Source: CAYOVG01 sp964407285 (GTDB taxonomy: Bacteria > Desulfobacterota > Syntrophobacteria > Syntrophobacterales > Syntrophobacteraceae). From it: a stretch of 8,074 bases of DNA. Made by a program: the position numbers and the translations under genes. Every line of letters starts with the position of its first letter. Within the stretch, counting starts at the first letter, position 1. The notes beneath the pieces were generated by a model. The model saw nothing but the letters and a program-made list of their open reading frames with translations. It ran no database searches and had not been told where the DNA came from. Of this stretch, positions 1 to 6,862 are shown one piece after another. The stretch spans positions 1 to 8,074 of the forward strand of contig CAYOVG010000324.1 of the NCBI GenBank assembly GCA_964407285.1, in the 5' to 3' direction.

Positions 1-580
1 AGTACGCTTCTCCGCCTATCTCCACCGCCTGAAAGATAAACGGCAGGCAGGCCGAGGCCATGACCATGTCCGCGGTCATCTCTTCTCGCCGGAAGATCTT
101 GAGCTTGCCGGTGCGTACGTTGGTTGCGGCCACGAAAAGCTTGATGCCCGCGGCGTGACGGACATGGGCAAAATCGACCAAGCTTTCGATGAGAGTTTTG
201 ACCGGATTGATGCCGAAGGGATTGAGTTGATACGGCGACACCAGACGTGAGAGCAGGTCATAGAAGAGATATCCCGGAGAATAGTCCAGAGTCCAGCGGC
301 CGAGGAGACGATCCAGCAGGGTCCGCTGGAAGGGCGAGTACCGTCCGGCTTCGCTCACCCTGCGCCAGAAGAGCCTCAAAGCGTCGCGGGCGCCCTCCTT
401 GCCTCGCTGGTCGAGTCCGTCGGCGACGACCACGGCGTTCATGGCTCCTGCGCTCGTACCGCTGATTCCTTCGATCTGTATTCGGTCGTCCTCGAGCAGG
501 CGGTCGAGGACCCCCCAGGTGTACGCTCCATGGGCGCCGCCGCCCTGCAATGCCAGTTCGATCATTTTCGGTTTCCGCAT
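1..580 (-). CDS. Patatin-like phospholipase, 3' end missing
   Basis: Partial gene, about 193 codons visible, running off the left edge. The N-terminus carries the patatin glycine-rich oxyanion loop GGGAHG (residues 13-18) and the nucleophile elbow GTSAG (41-45, Ser43 as predicted catalytic serine). Further on there is a conserved stretch around LFVAATNVRTGK and ASACLPFIF near the edge. The catalytic Asp of the family's DG(G/A) motif should follow directly but is outside the window. Patatin family enzymes hydrolyse acyl chains from phospholipids using a Ser-Asp dyad; the true substrate cannot be told. No signal peptide or membrane segment is visible, so a cytoplasmic or membrane-peripheral enzyme is likely. 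The start at 580 is chosen because AGGAGG lies 8 nt upstream; an internal ATG at 565 is less well placed. It begins 48 nt after the perM-like gene stops, same strand, so co-transcription is likely. Confidence 0.94.
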   Translation of the reverse strand, partial: MRKPKMIELALQGGGAHGAYTWGVLDRLLEDDRIQIEGISGTSAGAMNAVVVADGLDQRGKEGARDALRLFWRRVSEAGRYSPFQRTLLDRLLGRWTLDYSPGYLFYDLLSRLVSPYQLNPFGINPVKTLIESLVDFAHVRHAAGIKLFVAATNVRTGKLKIFRREEMTADMVMASACLPFIFQAVEIGGEAY

Positions 581-588
581 AAACACCG

Positions 589-594
589 CCTCCT
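589..594 (-). promoter_or_regulatory. Ribosome binding site of the patatin-like gene
   Basis: AGGAGG on the minus strand, 8 nt before the ATG at 580. It decides for 580 over the in-frame ATG at 565, which would be 23 nt away. Confidence 0.8.
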
Positions 595-628
595 GTATTC
601 CGAAGCCGGGCGTGGGATACGGGGACCG

Positions 629-1687
629 TTATTCCACTCCCTTGCGCTGTCGCAACATAGCGTTAATCACTGCTTGAATAAGCGCGGCCAGGGGAATTGC
701 AAAGAAAATTCCCCAGAATCCCCATATACCGCCGAACAGCAGCACCGCCACGGTGATTGCCACCGGATGCAGGTTCACAACCCCCGAGAAGAGAATGGGG
801 GACAGTAAGTTACCGTCCAATATCTGGAGGACCACATAGGCGATCACGGCATAGGCGAACTGCGCGCCCCAACCCCACTGGAAATATCCGATCAATGCCA
901 CAGGTATAACCATCACCGTGGCCCCGATGAAAGGAATGAGGACGGAGAGACCGGTGAAGAGACCGATCAGCATGGCGAACTGTAAGCCGAGAGCCGTGAA
1001 GGTCAAGAAACTCACCGCCCATACGATGAGAATCTCCCAGACCTTTCCCCGGATGTAGTTGCCGATCTGTTGATCCACCTCGCGCCACACCTCGGCGATA
1101 AGCTTTCGGTCTTCCGGGAGGAAACTCGCAAACCAATCGAGAATCAGATCCCTGTCTTTCAGAAAGAAGAATACCATCAGCGGCACCAGGAACATGTAGA
1201 TCACTACCATAATGATGCTGCGGGCAGACGCCACGGACAGGGATAGAACTCGCTGACCGATGAAAGCGAACTCCGAGCGTAGCGCATCCGTAATGTTCAC
1301 TACCTGCCTTTCCGTTATAAAATTCGGATAGCGCTCGGGCAAGCGCATCAGTTCCCGTTGGGTCCAGGAGATCATGGAAGGAAGCATCTGAAACAATTGT
1401 ACGACCTGTTGCCATAGAAGAGGAGCCAGCGCCAACAGCATGAAAAGCAGGAAAACGAGGAAGAACAGGAAAACGAGGATAACGGCTGCAAGCCGCGGCA
1501 TTCCGAGTCGTTCCAGTCTGGTCACCACTGCTTCCAGCAGATAGGCAAAAACAACTCCGGCCAGTACCGGTGCAAGTATTTCTCCCCACACAACCACGAT
1601 CAGGAATCCGACGGCGAGGAGGAAGATCAATGCAGCCGTCTGAGGATTCTGAAGATGGCGTTTGAACCAGTCCATGAGTTGATGCAT
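629..1687 (-). CDS. perM: AI-2E family transporter, PerM-like permease
   Basis: A 352-residue very hydrophobic protein of the AI-2E/UPF0118 family (TqsA, PerM). From memory it resembles E. coli PerM closely in length and in order of motifs. The N-terminus has the family's amphipathic opening (MDWFKRHLQNP). Membrane segments fall roughly at 18-50 (a pair), 67-92, 158-176, 216-268, 276-297 and 305-340. A soluble segment lies at about 95-155. Family hallmarks are the NYIRGK motif (210-215), SVLIPFIGA (248-256), LDGNLLSPILF (290-300) and the C-terminal GGIWGFWGIFFAIPLA (319-334). Members export small molecules such as AI-2, or couple ion gradients to transport; the PerM substrate is not established, so no substrate is assigned. 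The ATG at 1687 has a purine-rich GGGGTG about 7 nt upstream; the ATG at 1675 is an alternative. mgtE lies upstream and the phospholipase follows after 48 nt. Confidence 0.93.
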   Translation of the reverse strand: MHQLMDWFKRHLQNPQTAALIFLLAVGFLIVVVWGEILAPVLAGVVFAYLLEAVVTRLERLGMPRLAAVILVFLFFLVFLLFMLLALAPLLWQQVVQLFQMLPSMISWTQRELMRLPERYPNFITERQVVNITDALRSEFAFIGQRVLSLSVASARSIIMVVIYMFLVPLMVFFFLKDRDLILDWFASFLPEDRKLIAEVWREVDQQIGNYIRGKVWEILIVWAVSFLTFTALGLQFAMLIGLFTGLSVLIPFIGATVMVIPVALIGYFQWGWGAQFAYAVIAYVVLQILDGNLLSPILFSGVVNLHPVAITVAVLLFGGIWGFWGIFFAIPLAALIQAVINAMLRQRKGVE

Positions 1688-1792
1688 CGAATCACCCCGG
1701 CGAATCTTGGATACGAGAGTGAACGGGCGCTGTCGCGGCGCCTGCGTATTGCTTGTTTTGAGTGAACCGGGTTCTATGGAGCTTCAGGAGCA

Positions 1793-1828
1793 GCCCTCCC
1801 GTTTTTCCGGAAAATGAGAAGGGAGGGC
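1793..1828 (-). terminator. Hairpin after mgtE, possible terminator
   Basis: A perfect 8-bp inverted repeat, GCCCTCCC (1793-1800) and GGGAGGGC (1821-1828). Its 20-nt loop contains the palindrome TTTTCCGGAAAA (1803-1814). It starts 46 nt after the mgtE stop in the direction of transcription. There is no T-run on the far side, so it is either a weak or factor-assisted terminator, an mRNA-stabilising stem, or an attenuator between mgtE and perM. Confidence 0.45.
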
Positions 1829-1874
1829 GAGCATCCATGCGAGCCGGAGAATTGCGCCCGGCATCGGGAAGCGA

Positions 1875-3263
1875 TTAGAGCAATCTGCCGCCGAGAAGCA
1901 GAGCCGCAACGGAGAAGTATATCAAGACCCCCGTTACATCGACGAGCGTGGCGACGAAGGGCGCGGAGGATGCGGCGGGGTCGGCCCCGAGTCTTTTCAA
2001 GAGAAGGGGGAGCATGGAGCCTGAGAGCGTCCCTAAAACCACGACCCCGACCAGGGAGAGCCCGACGGTGAGCGCAATGAGTGACCAGTATTCGCCGTAG
2101 ATTCCGAAAGCCTTCTGCCATACGGCGACGCGAAGCGCCCCAAACACTCCGAGTAGTATCCCCAGGGACAGGCCTGACAGCACCTCTCTTCCCATCACCT
2201 TCCACCAGTCCCGGAGGGTGACCTCCCCGACGGCCATTGCCCGGATGATAAGGGTTGCCGCCTGGGAGCCGCTGTTTCCACCGCTCGAGATGATAAGCGG
2301 GACGAACAGCGCCAGAACCACGGCCCTTGCGATCTCCTCTTCGAAATAGCCCATGGCGGTGGTTGTCAGCATCTCGCCTACGAAGAGGACGACGAGCCAT
2401 TTCGCCCGCTTTCTGACGAGGGTCCAGAAGGGCGTTTCCATGTACGGCTCGTCGAGAGCTTCCTGGCCGCCGATCTTCTGGATGTCTTCCGTGGTCTCCT
2501 CTTCGGCCACGTCCCAGACATCGTCGATGGTGACGATGCCGAGGAGGACTCCCTGAGTATCCGTTACGGGAAGAGCTATGTGATCGTAGTCGCGGAAAAG
2601 GGAAACCGCGCTTTCCTGGTAATCGGTCGCCTTGAGGGCGGTGAATCGGCCGTCCATGAGATCGGAAATCCGTGCGCCCGGGTCTGCAAGAAGGACCTCC
2701 CGGATGTGCAGATCGTCCAGAAGACGCCACCCGCGATCGACTACGTAGATCACATCGAGCGTCTCGCTGTCTTTCCCGTATCTCCTGATATGATCGAGCG
2801 TTTGAGCGACCGTCCATTCGGGGCGAACCGCCACGTAGTCCGTGGTCATGAGTCGTCCGATACTCTCTTCGGGGTATCCGAGGAGTTTGACCGCCACTTC
2901 CCGCTCTTCGGGGGAGAGCATAGTGAGGAGGCGCTGGGCGATGGGGCCGGGAAGTTCTTCCAGAAGGGCGGTTCGGTCGTCCGGGGACAGGTCGTTGAGC
3001 AGTTCCACCAGGCGGTTCTTCGTTTTTGCGAGGGCGTCTATGAGTTCGTGCTGTTTTTCCGGGCCGAGATATTCGAAGGCGTCCGTGGCGAGGTCCTTCG
3101 GCAGGAGCCGGAACACCGCTACATCCTCGGGCGGGGAAAGCTCATCGATAATGCCTGCGATTTCCGGGGCGGACAGGACGGCGAGCTTCCTCCGCAATCC
3201 TTTGAAGTCCCGGCTCTCGATCAACTGCCGGATATCCGGCGCACTATCGCTTTTGAGCATCAT
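1875..3263 (-). CDS. mgtE: Magnesium transporter MgtE
   Basis: A 462-residue protein with the full MgtE architecture, close to the usual 450-460 residues. The superhelical N domain is at about 25-132 and contains the repeated 'LSPxD/E' helices. The two CBS domains lie at about 137-195 and 200-255, ending in GIVTIDDVWD, and are followed by the plug helix (about 256-280). The transmembrane domain (about 285-462) has the family signatures SSGGNSGSQAAT (326-337) and PFVATLVDVTG (435-445). Asp442 aligns, as I recall the family, with the pore Asp of Thermus MgtE (Asp432). MgtE is a dimeric Mg2+-selective channel of the inner membrane, closed by Mg2+ bound between the N and CBS domains. Tandem ATGs begin the gene (3263 and 3260). 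The only ribosome-binding-like GAGG is 2 nt from the first and 5 nt from the second, so 3260 may be the true start. It is divergent from the P-type ATPase. Confidence 0.96.
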   Translation of the reverse strand: MMLKSDSAPDIRQLIESRDFKGLRRKLAVLSAPEIAGIIDELSPPEDVAVFRLLPKDLATDAFEYLGPEKQHELIDALAKTKNRLVELLNDLSPDDRTALLEELPGPIAQRLLTMLSPEEREVAVKLLGYPEESIGRLMTTDYVAVRPEWTVAQTLDHIRRYGKDSETLDVIYVVDRGWRLLDDLHIREVLLADPGARISDLMDGRFTALKATDYQESAVSLFRDYDHIALPVTDTQGVLLGIVTIDDVWDVAEEETTEDIQKIGGQEALDEPYMETPFWTLVRKRAKWLVVLFVGEMLTTTAMGYFEEEIARAVVLALFVPLIISSGGNSGSQAATLIIRAMAVGEVTLRDWWKVMGREVLSGLSLGILLGVFGALRVAVWQKAFGIYGEYWSLIALTVGLSLVGVVVLGTLSGSMLPLLLKRLGADPAASSAPFVATLVDVTGVLIYFSVAALLLGGRLL

Positions 3264-3360
3264 GGCCTCAATCGTTCGTTCATATTATTGCCGCAGGTTC
3301 TATTGCCGGCGTAGTCCCGCTCTCATGGATCAGTGGGAAACCACAAGATATTGATTGAGG
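3264..3360 (-). promoter_or_regulatory. Possible structured leader of mgtE
   Basis: In the mgtE transcript, CCTCAATC (3360-3353) is exactly complementary to GATTGAGG (3273-3266), which contains the only ribosome-binding-like sequence of mgtE. The pairing would close a multibranched fold. Inside it there is a GTGG-TTTC-CCAC hairpin (about 3344-3333) and a GCCG/CGGC stem (3310-3307 with 3293-3290). A seven-codon open frame (3283-3260, MNERLRP) ends by overlapping the tandem mgtE ATGs. This is a structural inference. I do not recognise the conserved elements of an M-box riboswitch, and no transcription start is known. Confidence 0.3.
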
Positions 3361-3572
3361 ATAATGACCGATTCCCTCCGCTGCAATATTCGTTTCGGGA
3401 ACAGCGGCCAGTATGCGAGGCGGGCTTACCTTGTATTGAAGGGTGTACCCGCGGTATTCTTATTGACTGGAAACTCGCGGCTGACTAGATTGCCCATAAG
3501 GCTTTTGTCCTTAATGCACGAACAAGGAACCTTGTCGGAAGTAATGGACTCACCATTGGTCGATAACTCGAC

Positions 3573-3612
3573 GGTAGGGCGGGGGTTGCGGGGACGAAAT
3601 TCCCGCCCTACC
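3573..3612. repeat. REP-like palindrome, copy 1
   Basis: An 11-bp perfect stem, GGTAGGGCGGG (3573-3583) and CCCGCCCTACC (3602-3612), with an 18-nt loop containing ACGAAA. A second, shorter version lies 49 nt beyond its right end. The form is that of intergenic REP-type repeats, which are usually present in many copies per genome; the copy number cannot be judged here. As RNA it could also act as a bidirectional hairpin. Confidence 0.7.
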
Positions 3613-3660
3613 ATTGGTTCGTCGTCTGTCTCCGAGCCGTTTGTTCCTCGGGGGAGGCAT

Positions 3661-3689
3661 GTAGGGCGGGAACGAAACCCCGCCCCACC
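3661..3689. repeat. REP-like palindrome, copy 2
   Basis: GTAGGGCGGG (3661-3670) pairs with CCCGCCCCAC (3679-3688) with one mismatch, around the loop AACGAAAC. It is recognisably the same unit as copy 1, in the same orientation, sharing GTAGGGCGGG, ACGAAA and the C-rich arm. It lacks about ten bases of copy 1's loop. Confidence 0.65.
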
Positions 3690-3789
3690 GTTTGAGTTGC
3701 CGCCTCGCTGTTTCCGGATATTATGTCCCCTGTTCCTGCATTAAGTTAGAGCGTTCCATTCCGAATGCCGTCGGATAAAATTACATATA

Positions 3790-3805
3790 GCCTGTCTCGA
3801 CAGGC
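3790..3805 (+). promoter_or_regulatory. Palindrome before the P-type ATPase gene
   Basis: GCCTGTC-TC-GACAGGC is a perfect 7-bp inverted repeat with a 2-nt centre. It lies 61 nt before the GTG start and directly after an AT-rich CATATAG that could be a -10 region (around 3785-3790). The placement suits a repressor operator overlapping the promoter or start of transcription. An mRNA 5' hairpin is the other possibility. The cognate regulator is unknown. Confidence 0.4.
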
Positions 3806-3853
3806 GGCGTTTCATATATCGCCCGCGGTATTCGATATCTTCAATCACCGGCC

Positions 3854-3858
3854 GGAGG
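3854..3858 (+). promoter_or_regulatory. Ribosome binding site deciding the GTG start
   Basis: GGAGG lies 8 nt before the GTG at 3867. The alternative ATG at 3765 has nothing like it upstream. Confidence 0.75.
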
Positions 3859-3866
3859 TGGCAGCA

Positions 3867-6644
3867 GTGGACAAACTGGCGGAAAAGCATTGGCACCATA
3901 TCCCTGTTGAAGAAGTGCTGGATCTCCTGGAAGTCGATAAAGAGACAGGGCTGGACGAACCCGAGGTCGAGCGCCGTCGAGAGCGTTTCGGACCTAACGT
4001 CATCACCGGGAAGAAGAGCGCCGGCCCCATCAAGCGCTTTCTTCTGCAGTTGCACCAGCCCCTGGTGTACATACTGATCGCGGCAGGCCTCATTACGGGT
4101 TTTTTGCAGGAGTGGGTGGATTCCGGCGTCATATTCGGAGTGGTGTTCGTCAACGCCGTCCTGGGGTTCGTCCAGGAATCCAAGGCGCTGAAAGCAATCG
4201 AAGCATTGGCGCGTACAATGGTTTCCGAAGCGACCGTGTTGCGGGCGGGCGAGAAGCGCCGCGTCTCTTCGGCGGACCTGGTTCCGGGCGACGTCATTAT
4301 CATGCAATCGGGCGACAAGGTCCCGGCCGACATGCGTCTGAGCGACTTGCGGGACCTGCAGGTCGATGAGTCCACGCTTACCGGAGAATCGGTTCCGGTC
4401 AAGAAAAGGACGGATATACTCGAAGCCGATACGGTGCTGGCCGACCGCCACAATATGGCGTATGCATCGACGCTGGTCACGTACGGCCAGGGGACCGGAG
4501 TGGTCGTTGCAACGGGCGGCGGCACGGAAGTCGGCCGGATCTCCGAACTGATATCGAGCACGGAGAGCCTGCAAACGCCGCTCACCCGCAAGATCGCCCA
4601 CTTCAGCCATATCCTCCTCTACGCGATACTCGCTCTTGCGGCGCTCACCATGCTCGCGGGCGTGGCGCGGGGCCAGTCGCTTCTGGACATGTTCATGGCG
4701 GCGGTGGCCCTTGCCGTGGGGGCCATTCCAGAAGGGCTCCCCGCGGCCTTGAGCATCACGCTCGCCATCGGGGTTGCGCGCATGGCCCGGCGCCGGGCGG
4801 TCGTTCGAAAACTTCCGGCCGTGGAGACGCTCGGGAGCACCACGATCATCTGTTCGGATAAGACGGGAACTCTTACCGAAAACCAGATGACCGTCCAGGA
4901 GATCAGAGCGGGAGGCGGGCAGTTCGAGGTATCCGGAGCGGGGTACAATCCGTCGGGGACGTTTTCCGCGGGAGGAGACCCCGTGAACCCGTCCGACAAT
5001 ACGGGACTGATGGAGTGCCTGAGAGCGGGACTCCTGTGCAACGACAGCATGCTCCTGGAAAAGGAAGACCGCTGGGAGGTGCAGGGGGACCCTACCGAAG
5101 GGGCGCTCATCGTCTCCGCCTTGAAGGCCGGCTTGTCCGTGGAATCGGTTTCGAGCGCATTTCCCAGGATCGATGCGATTCCTTTCGAGTCCGAGCGCCA
5201 GTACATGGCGACTTTGCATGGCGCCGGAGAAGGACAGCCCCGAATTGCGTACGTCAAGGGGGCCGTCGAGGTGCTTCTCGATAGATGCTCCAGCGCAATG
5301 AGTCCTGCCGGCAAGCTCACCGCGCTGGACGCGGATCGAGTGCAGAACGAGGTGGAGCAGATGGCGTCGAGGGGAATGCGCGTGCTGGCCTTTGCCGGAA
5401 AGGCGTTGGCTCCCGACGCCGGGGAGATCGATCATGATGATGTGACTTCGGACCTGGTATTTCTGGGGCTTCAGGGAATGATCGATCCGCCGCGGGCTGA
5501 GGCGATCGCCGCGGTCAAGGCCTGCCACTCGGCCGGTATCCGGGTCAAGATGATCACGGGAGACCATGCCGTCACCGCATCCGCTATCGCCGGGATGATA
5601 GGGCTGCACAATAATCCCTCGCCGGCGGGGTTGCACAACCCCTCGGATTCCGGGGCCCGCCGGGATGCCGTCGTAACGGGGAGGGACCTGGCGAAGCTCT
5701 CGGATAAGGAATTCGTCGGCACGGTTGAGAGGGTGTCGGTTTTTGCCCGCGTGGACCCCGAGCAGAAGCTTCGCCTGGTTGAGGCGCTTCAGTCCCGCGG
5801 ACACATTGTGGCCATGACCGGTGACGGCGTAAACGATGCCCCGGCTTTGAAACGAGCCAATATCGGCATTGCGATGGGAATTACCGGAACGGAGGTGGCG
5901 AAAGAGGCTGCCGCAATGATTCTCACGGACGACAACTTCGCGACGATCGAAGCGGCCGTGGAGGAGGGGCGAGGCGTCTTCGACAACCTCACCAAATTCA
6001 TCGTCTGGACCCTCCCGACCAATATTGGAGAAGGTCTGGTCATACTTGCAGCCATATTCGCCGGTGTTGCGCTTCCCATCCTTCCCGTGCAGATCCTGTG
6101 GATCAACATGACGACCGCGGTCCTCCTGGGACTGATGCTGGCTTTCGAGCCCAAGGAGCCCGGAATCATGCTGCGTGCGCCGCGCGACCCCAAAACACCC
6201 ATTCTCACGCGGGAACTCATATGGCGAATCATTCTCGTGGGAACGTTGCTGCTCGTGGCGTCATTCGGCCTCTTCGAGTGGGAACTCAGGGCGGGCTCCG
6301 GTGAAGCGGTAGCCCGAACAGTCGCCGTGAACGTTTTCGTCATGGTGGAATTGTTCTATTTATTCAACTGCCGGTCCCTGACAAAATCCATGTTTCAGAT
6401 CGGTCTTTTCTCGAATCTGTGGCTGTTCGCCGGTGTCGCCATAATGAGCGCTCTGCAGCTTCTCTTCACTTACTGGCCCACGATGAACTGGCTGTTTCAC
6501 AGCGCCCCCATCAGCCTCGAGGCGTGGGGCCGCATAGCGGCGGCCGGTGTCGTGGTTTACCTGATAGTGGGGTTCGAGAAATGGGTACGGCAGAGATTGG
6601 CCGGCCGCAAAGCGAGCGGACGGAACGCGAATATTGCAGAGTAG
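3867..6644 (+). CDS. P2-type cation-transporting ATPase, CtpF-like
   Basis: From GTG 3867 the protein has 925 residues, a normal length for P2-type pumps. The order is: cation ATPase N-terminal domain (about 9-80); actuator domain with LTGES (171-175); M4 with PEGLP (288-292); phosphorylation motif DKTGTLT (331-337, Asp331); nucleotide domain with KGA (464-466); TGD (564-566); hinge GDGVNDAP (652-659); and C-terminal membrane helices to about 905. Asn719 and Glu722 in M5 (PTNIGEG) match Ca2+-site residues of SERCA. M6 reads WINMTTAVLLG, so the SERCA Asp800 position is Ala751. This M6 and the sequence throughout match, from memory, Mycobacterium tuberculosis CtpF, a proposed Ca2+ exporter. An inner-membrane efflux pump for Ca2+ or another cation is the best call; the substrate is uncertain. 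GTG 3867 has GGAGG 8 nt upstream and gives an N-terminus matching CtpF. The longer frame from ATG 3765 would read through the palindrome and has no ribosome binding site. Confidence 0.95.
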   Translation: MDKLAEKHWHHIPVEEVLDLLEVDKETGLDEPEVERRRERFGPNVITGKKSAGPIKRFLLQLHQPLVYILIAAGLITGFLQEWVDSGVIFGVVFVNAVLGFVQESKALKAIEALARTMVSEATVLRAGEKRRVSSADLVPGDVIIMQSGDKVPADMRLSDLRDLQVDESTLTGESVPVKKRTDILEADTVLADRHNMAYASTLVTYGQGTGVVVATGGGTEVGRISELISSTESLQTPLTRKIAHFSHILLYAILALAALTMLAGVARGQSLLDMFMAAVALAVGAIPEGLPAALSITLAIGVARMARRRAVVRKLPAVETLGSTTIICSDKTGTLTENQMTVQEIRAGGGQFEVSGAGYNPSGTFSAGGDPVNPSDNTGLMECLRAGLLCNDSMLLEKEDRWEVQGDPTEGALIVSALKAGLSVESVSSAFPRIDAIPFESERQYMATLHGAGEGQPRIAYVKGAVEVLLDRCSSAMSPAGKLTALDADRVQNEVEQMASRGMRVLAFAGKALAPDAGEIDHDDVTSDLVFLGLQGMIDPPRAEAIAAVKACHSAGIRVKMITGDHAVTASAIAGMIGLHNNPSPAGLHNPSDSGARRDAVVTGRDLAKLSDKEFVGTVERVSVFARVDPEQKLRLVEALQSRGHIVAMTGDGVNDAPALKRANIGIAMGITGTEVAKEAAAMILTDDNFATIEAAVEEGRGVFDNLTKFIVWTLPTNIGEGLVILAAIFAGVALPILPVQILWINMTTAVLLGLMLAFEPKEPGIMLRAPRDPKTPILTRELIWRIILVGTLLLVASFGLFEWELRAGSGEAVARTVAVNVFVMVELFYLFNCRSLTKSMFQIGLFSNLWLFAGVAIMSALQLLFTYWPTMNWLFHSAPISLEAWGRIAAAGVVVYLIVGFEKWVRQRLAGRKASGRNANIAE

Positions 6645-6772
6645 ACCGCAGCCGCGCAGCGGCATGTTTCCCATAGTCATTCCCGCTACCGGAGACGACC
6701 GGCAGCGATGAAACACGTTCATGGCTATGCGGGCGCGAACTCGCTCTTCGTAGTTTCGAATCATAAGGGAAC

Positions 6773-6832
6773 ATCGAGGCAGGGCGTGACTTGTATGAGC
6801 CTACGTACAAGATCCACGCTTCCCGCCTCGAT
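6773..6832. terminator. Long imperfect hairpin between convergent genes
   Basis: ATCGAGGC (6773-6780) pairs with GCCTCGAT (6825-6832). The stem then continues with GG/CC, GCGTG (6784-6788)/CACGC (6815-6819) and CTTGTA (6790-6795)/TACAAG (6806-6811). That gives about 21 pairs interrupted by small bulges, and a 10-nt loop. It lies 30 nt after the EF-hand gene stop and 128 nt after the ATPase stop, so it could end transcription from both sides. The T-run of a classic intrinsic terminator is missing, so a relic of a small inverted-repeat element is an alternative. Confidence 0.45.
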
Positions 6833-6862
6833 CCGTTATGGGAGCGCCGCGCCGTCTTCACC

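Larger units (their letters stand above)
3264..3866. other. Divergent intergenic region, no gene seen
   Basis: This is 603 nt between the starts of mgtE and the P-type ATPase. It holds the possible mgtE leader, two related REP-like palindromes, a short ACAAGG-AA-CCTTGT inverted repeat (3522-3535), and a palindrome beside the ATPase start. Small open frames in it cross the repeats and have no ribosome binding site or recognisable domain, so none is called. Confidence 0.75.

Noticed and set aside
1726..1742. GGCGC-N7-GCGCC hairpin in the perM leader
   Set aside because: Only 5 pairs in GC-rich DNA, with no T-run or conserved motif; not distinguishable from background.
1717..1767. Direct repeat GAGTGAAC at 1717-1724 and 1760-1767 upstream of perM
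   Set aside because: An 8-nt repeat within such a span is expected by chance fairly often, and no promoter is clear around it.
1774..2817. 347-codon minus-strand open frame overlapping mgtE in another frame
   Set aside because: Same-strand shift of mgtE with extreme Arg/Gly/Ser content and no domain; mgtE itself is certain.
2580..3314. 244-codon plus-strand open frame antisense to the 5' half of mgtE
   Set aside because: Fully overlaps the N and CBS domains of mgtE; no ribosome binding site and no domain recognised.
3426..3614. 62-codon minus-strand open frame in the divergent intergenic region
   Set aside because: Its start lies in the REP-like palindrome, it has no ribosome binding site, and the protein looks like translated repeat.
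3573..3689. Two palindromic repeats considered as a CRISPR array
   Set aside because: Only two copies of unequal length, no regular spacing and no cas genes; they fit REP-type repeats.
3790..3805. CTGT...ACAG palindrome considered as a LexA box
   Set aside because: The gap between CTGT and ACAG is 4 nt, not the 8 nt of the E. coli-type LexA box, and no SOS gene is nearby.
3765..3866. 34-codon N-terminal extension of the ATPase from ATG 3765
   Set aside because: No ribosome binding site at 3765. GTG 3867 has GGAGG at 8 nt and matches the N-terminus of CtpF as recalled; the extension covers a perfect palindrome.
3741..5804. 687-codon open frame on the minus strand inside the ATPase gene
   Set aside because: It lies wholly antisense to a strongly recognised P-type ATPase apart from its far end. 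It has no recognisable domain and an Arg/His/Gly-heavy composition, and is what GC-rich third positions produce on the opposite strand.
6651..6663. GCCGC-GCA-GCGGC hairpin just after the ATPase stop
   Set aside because: Short 5-bp stem without a T-run; too weak to call a terminator.
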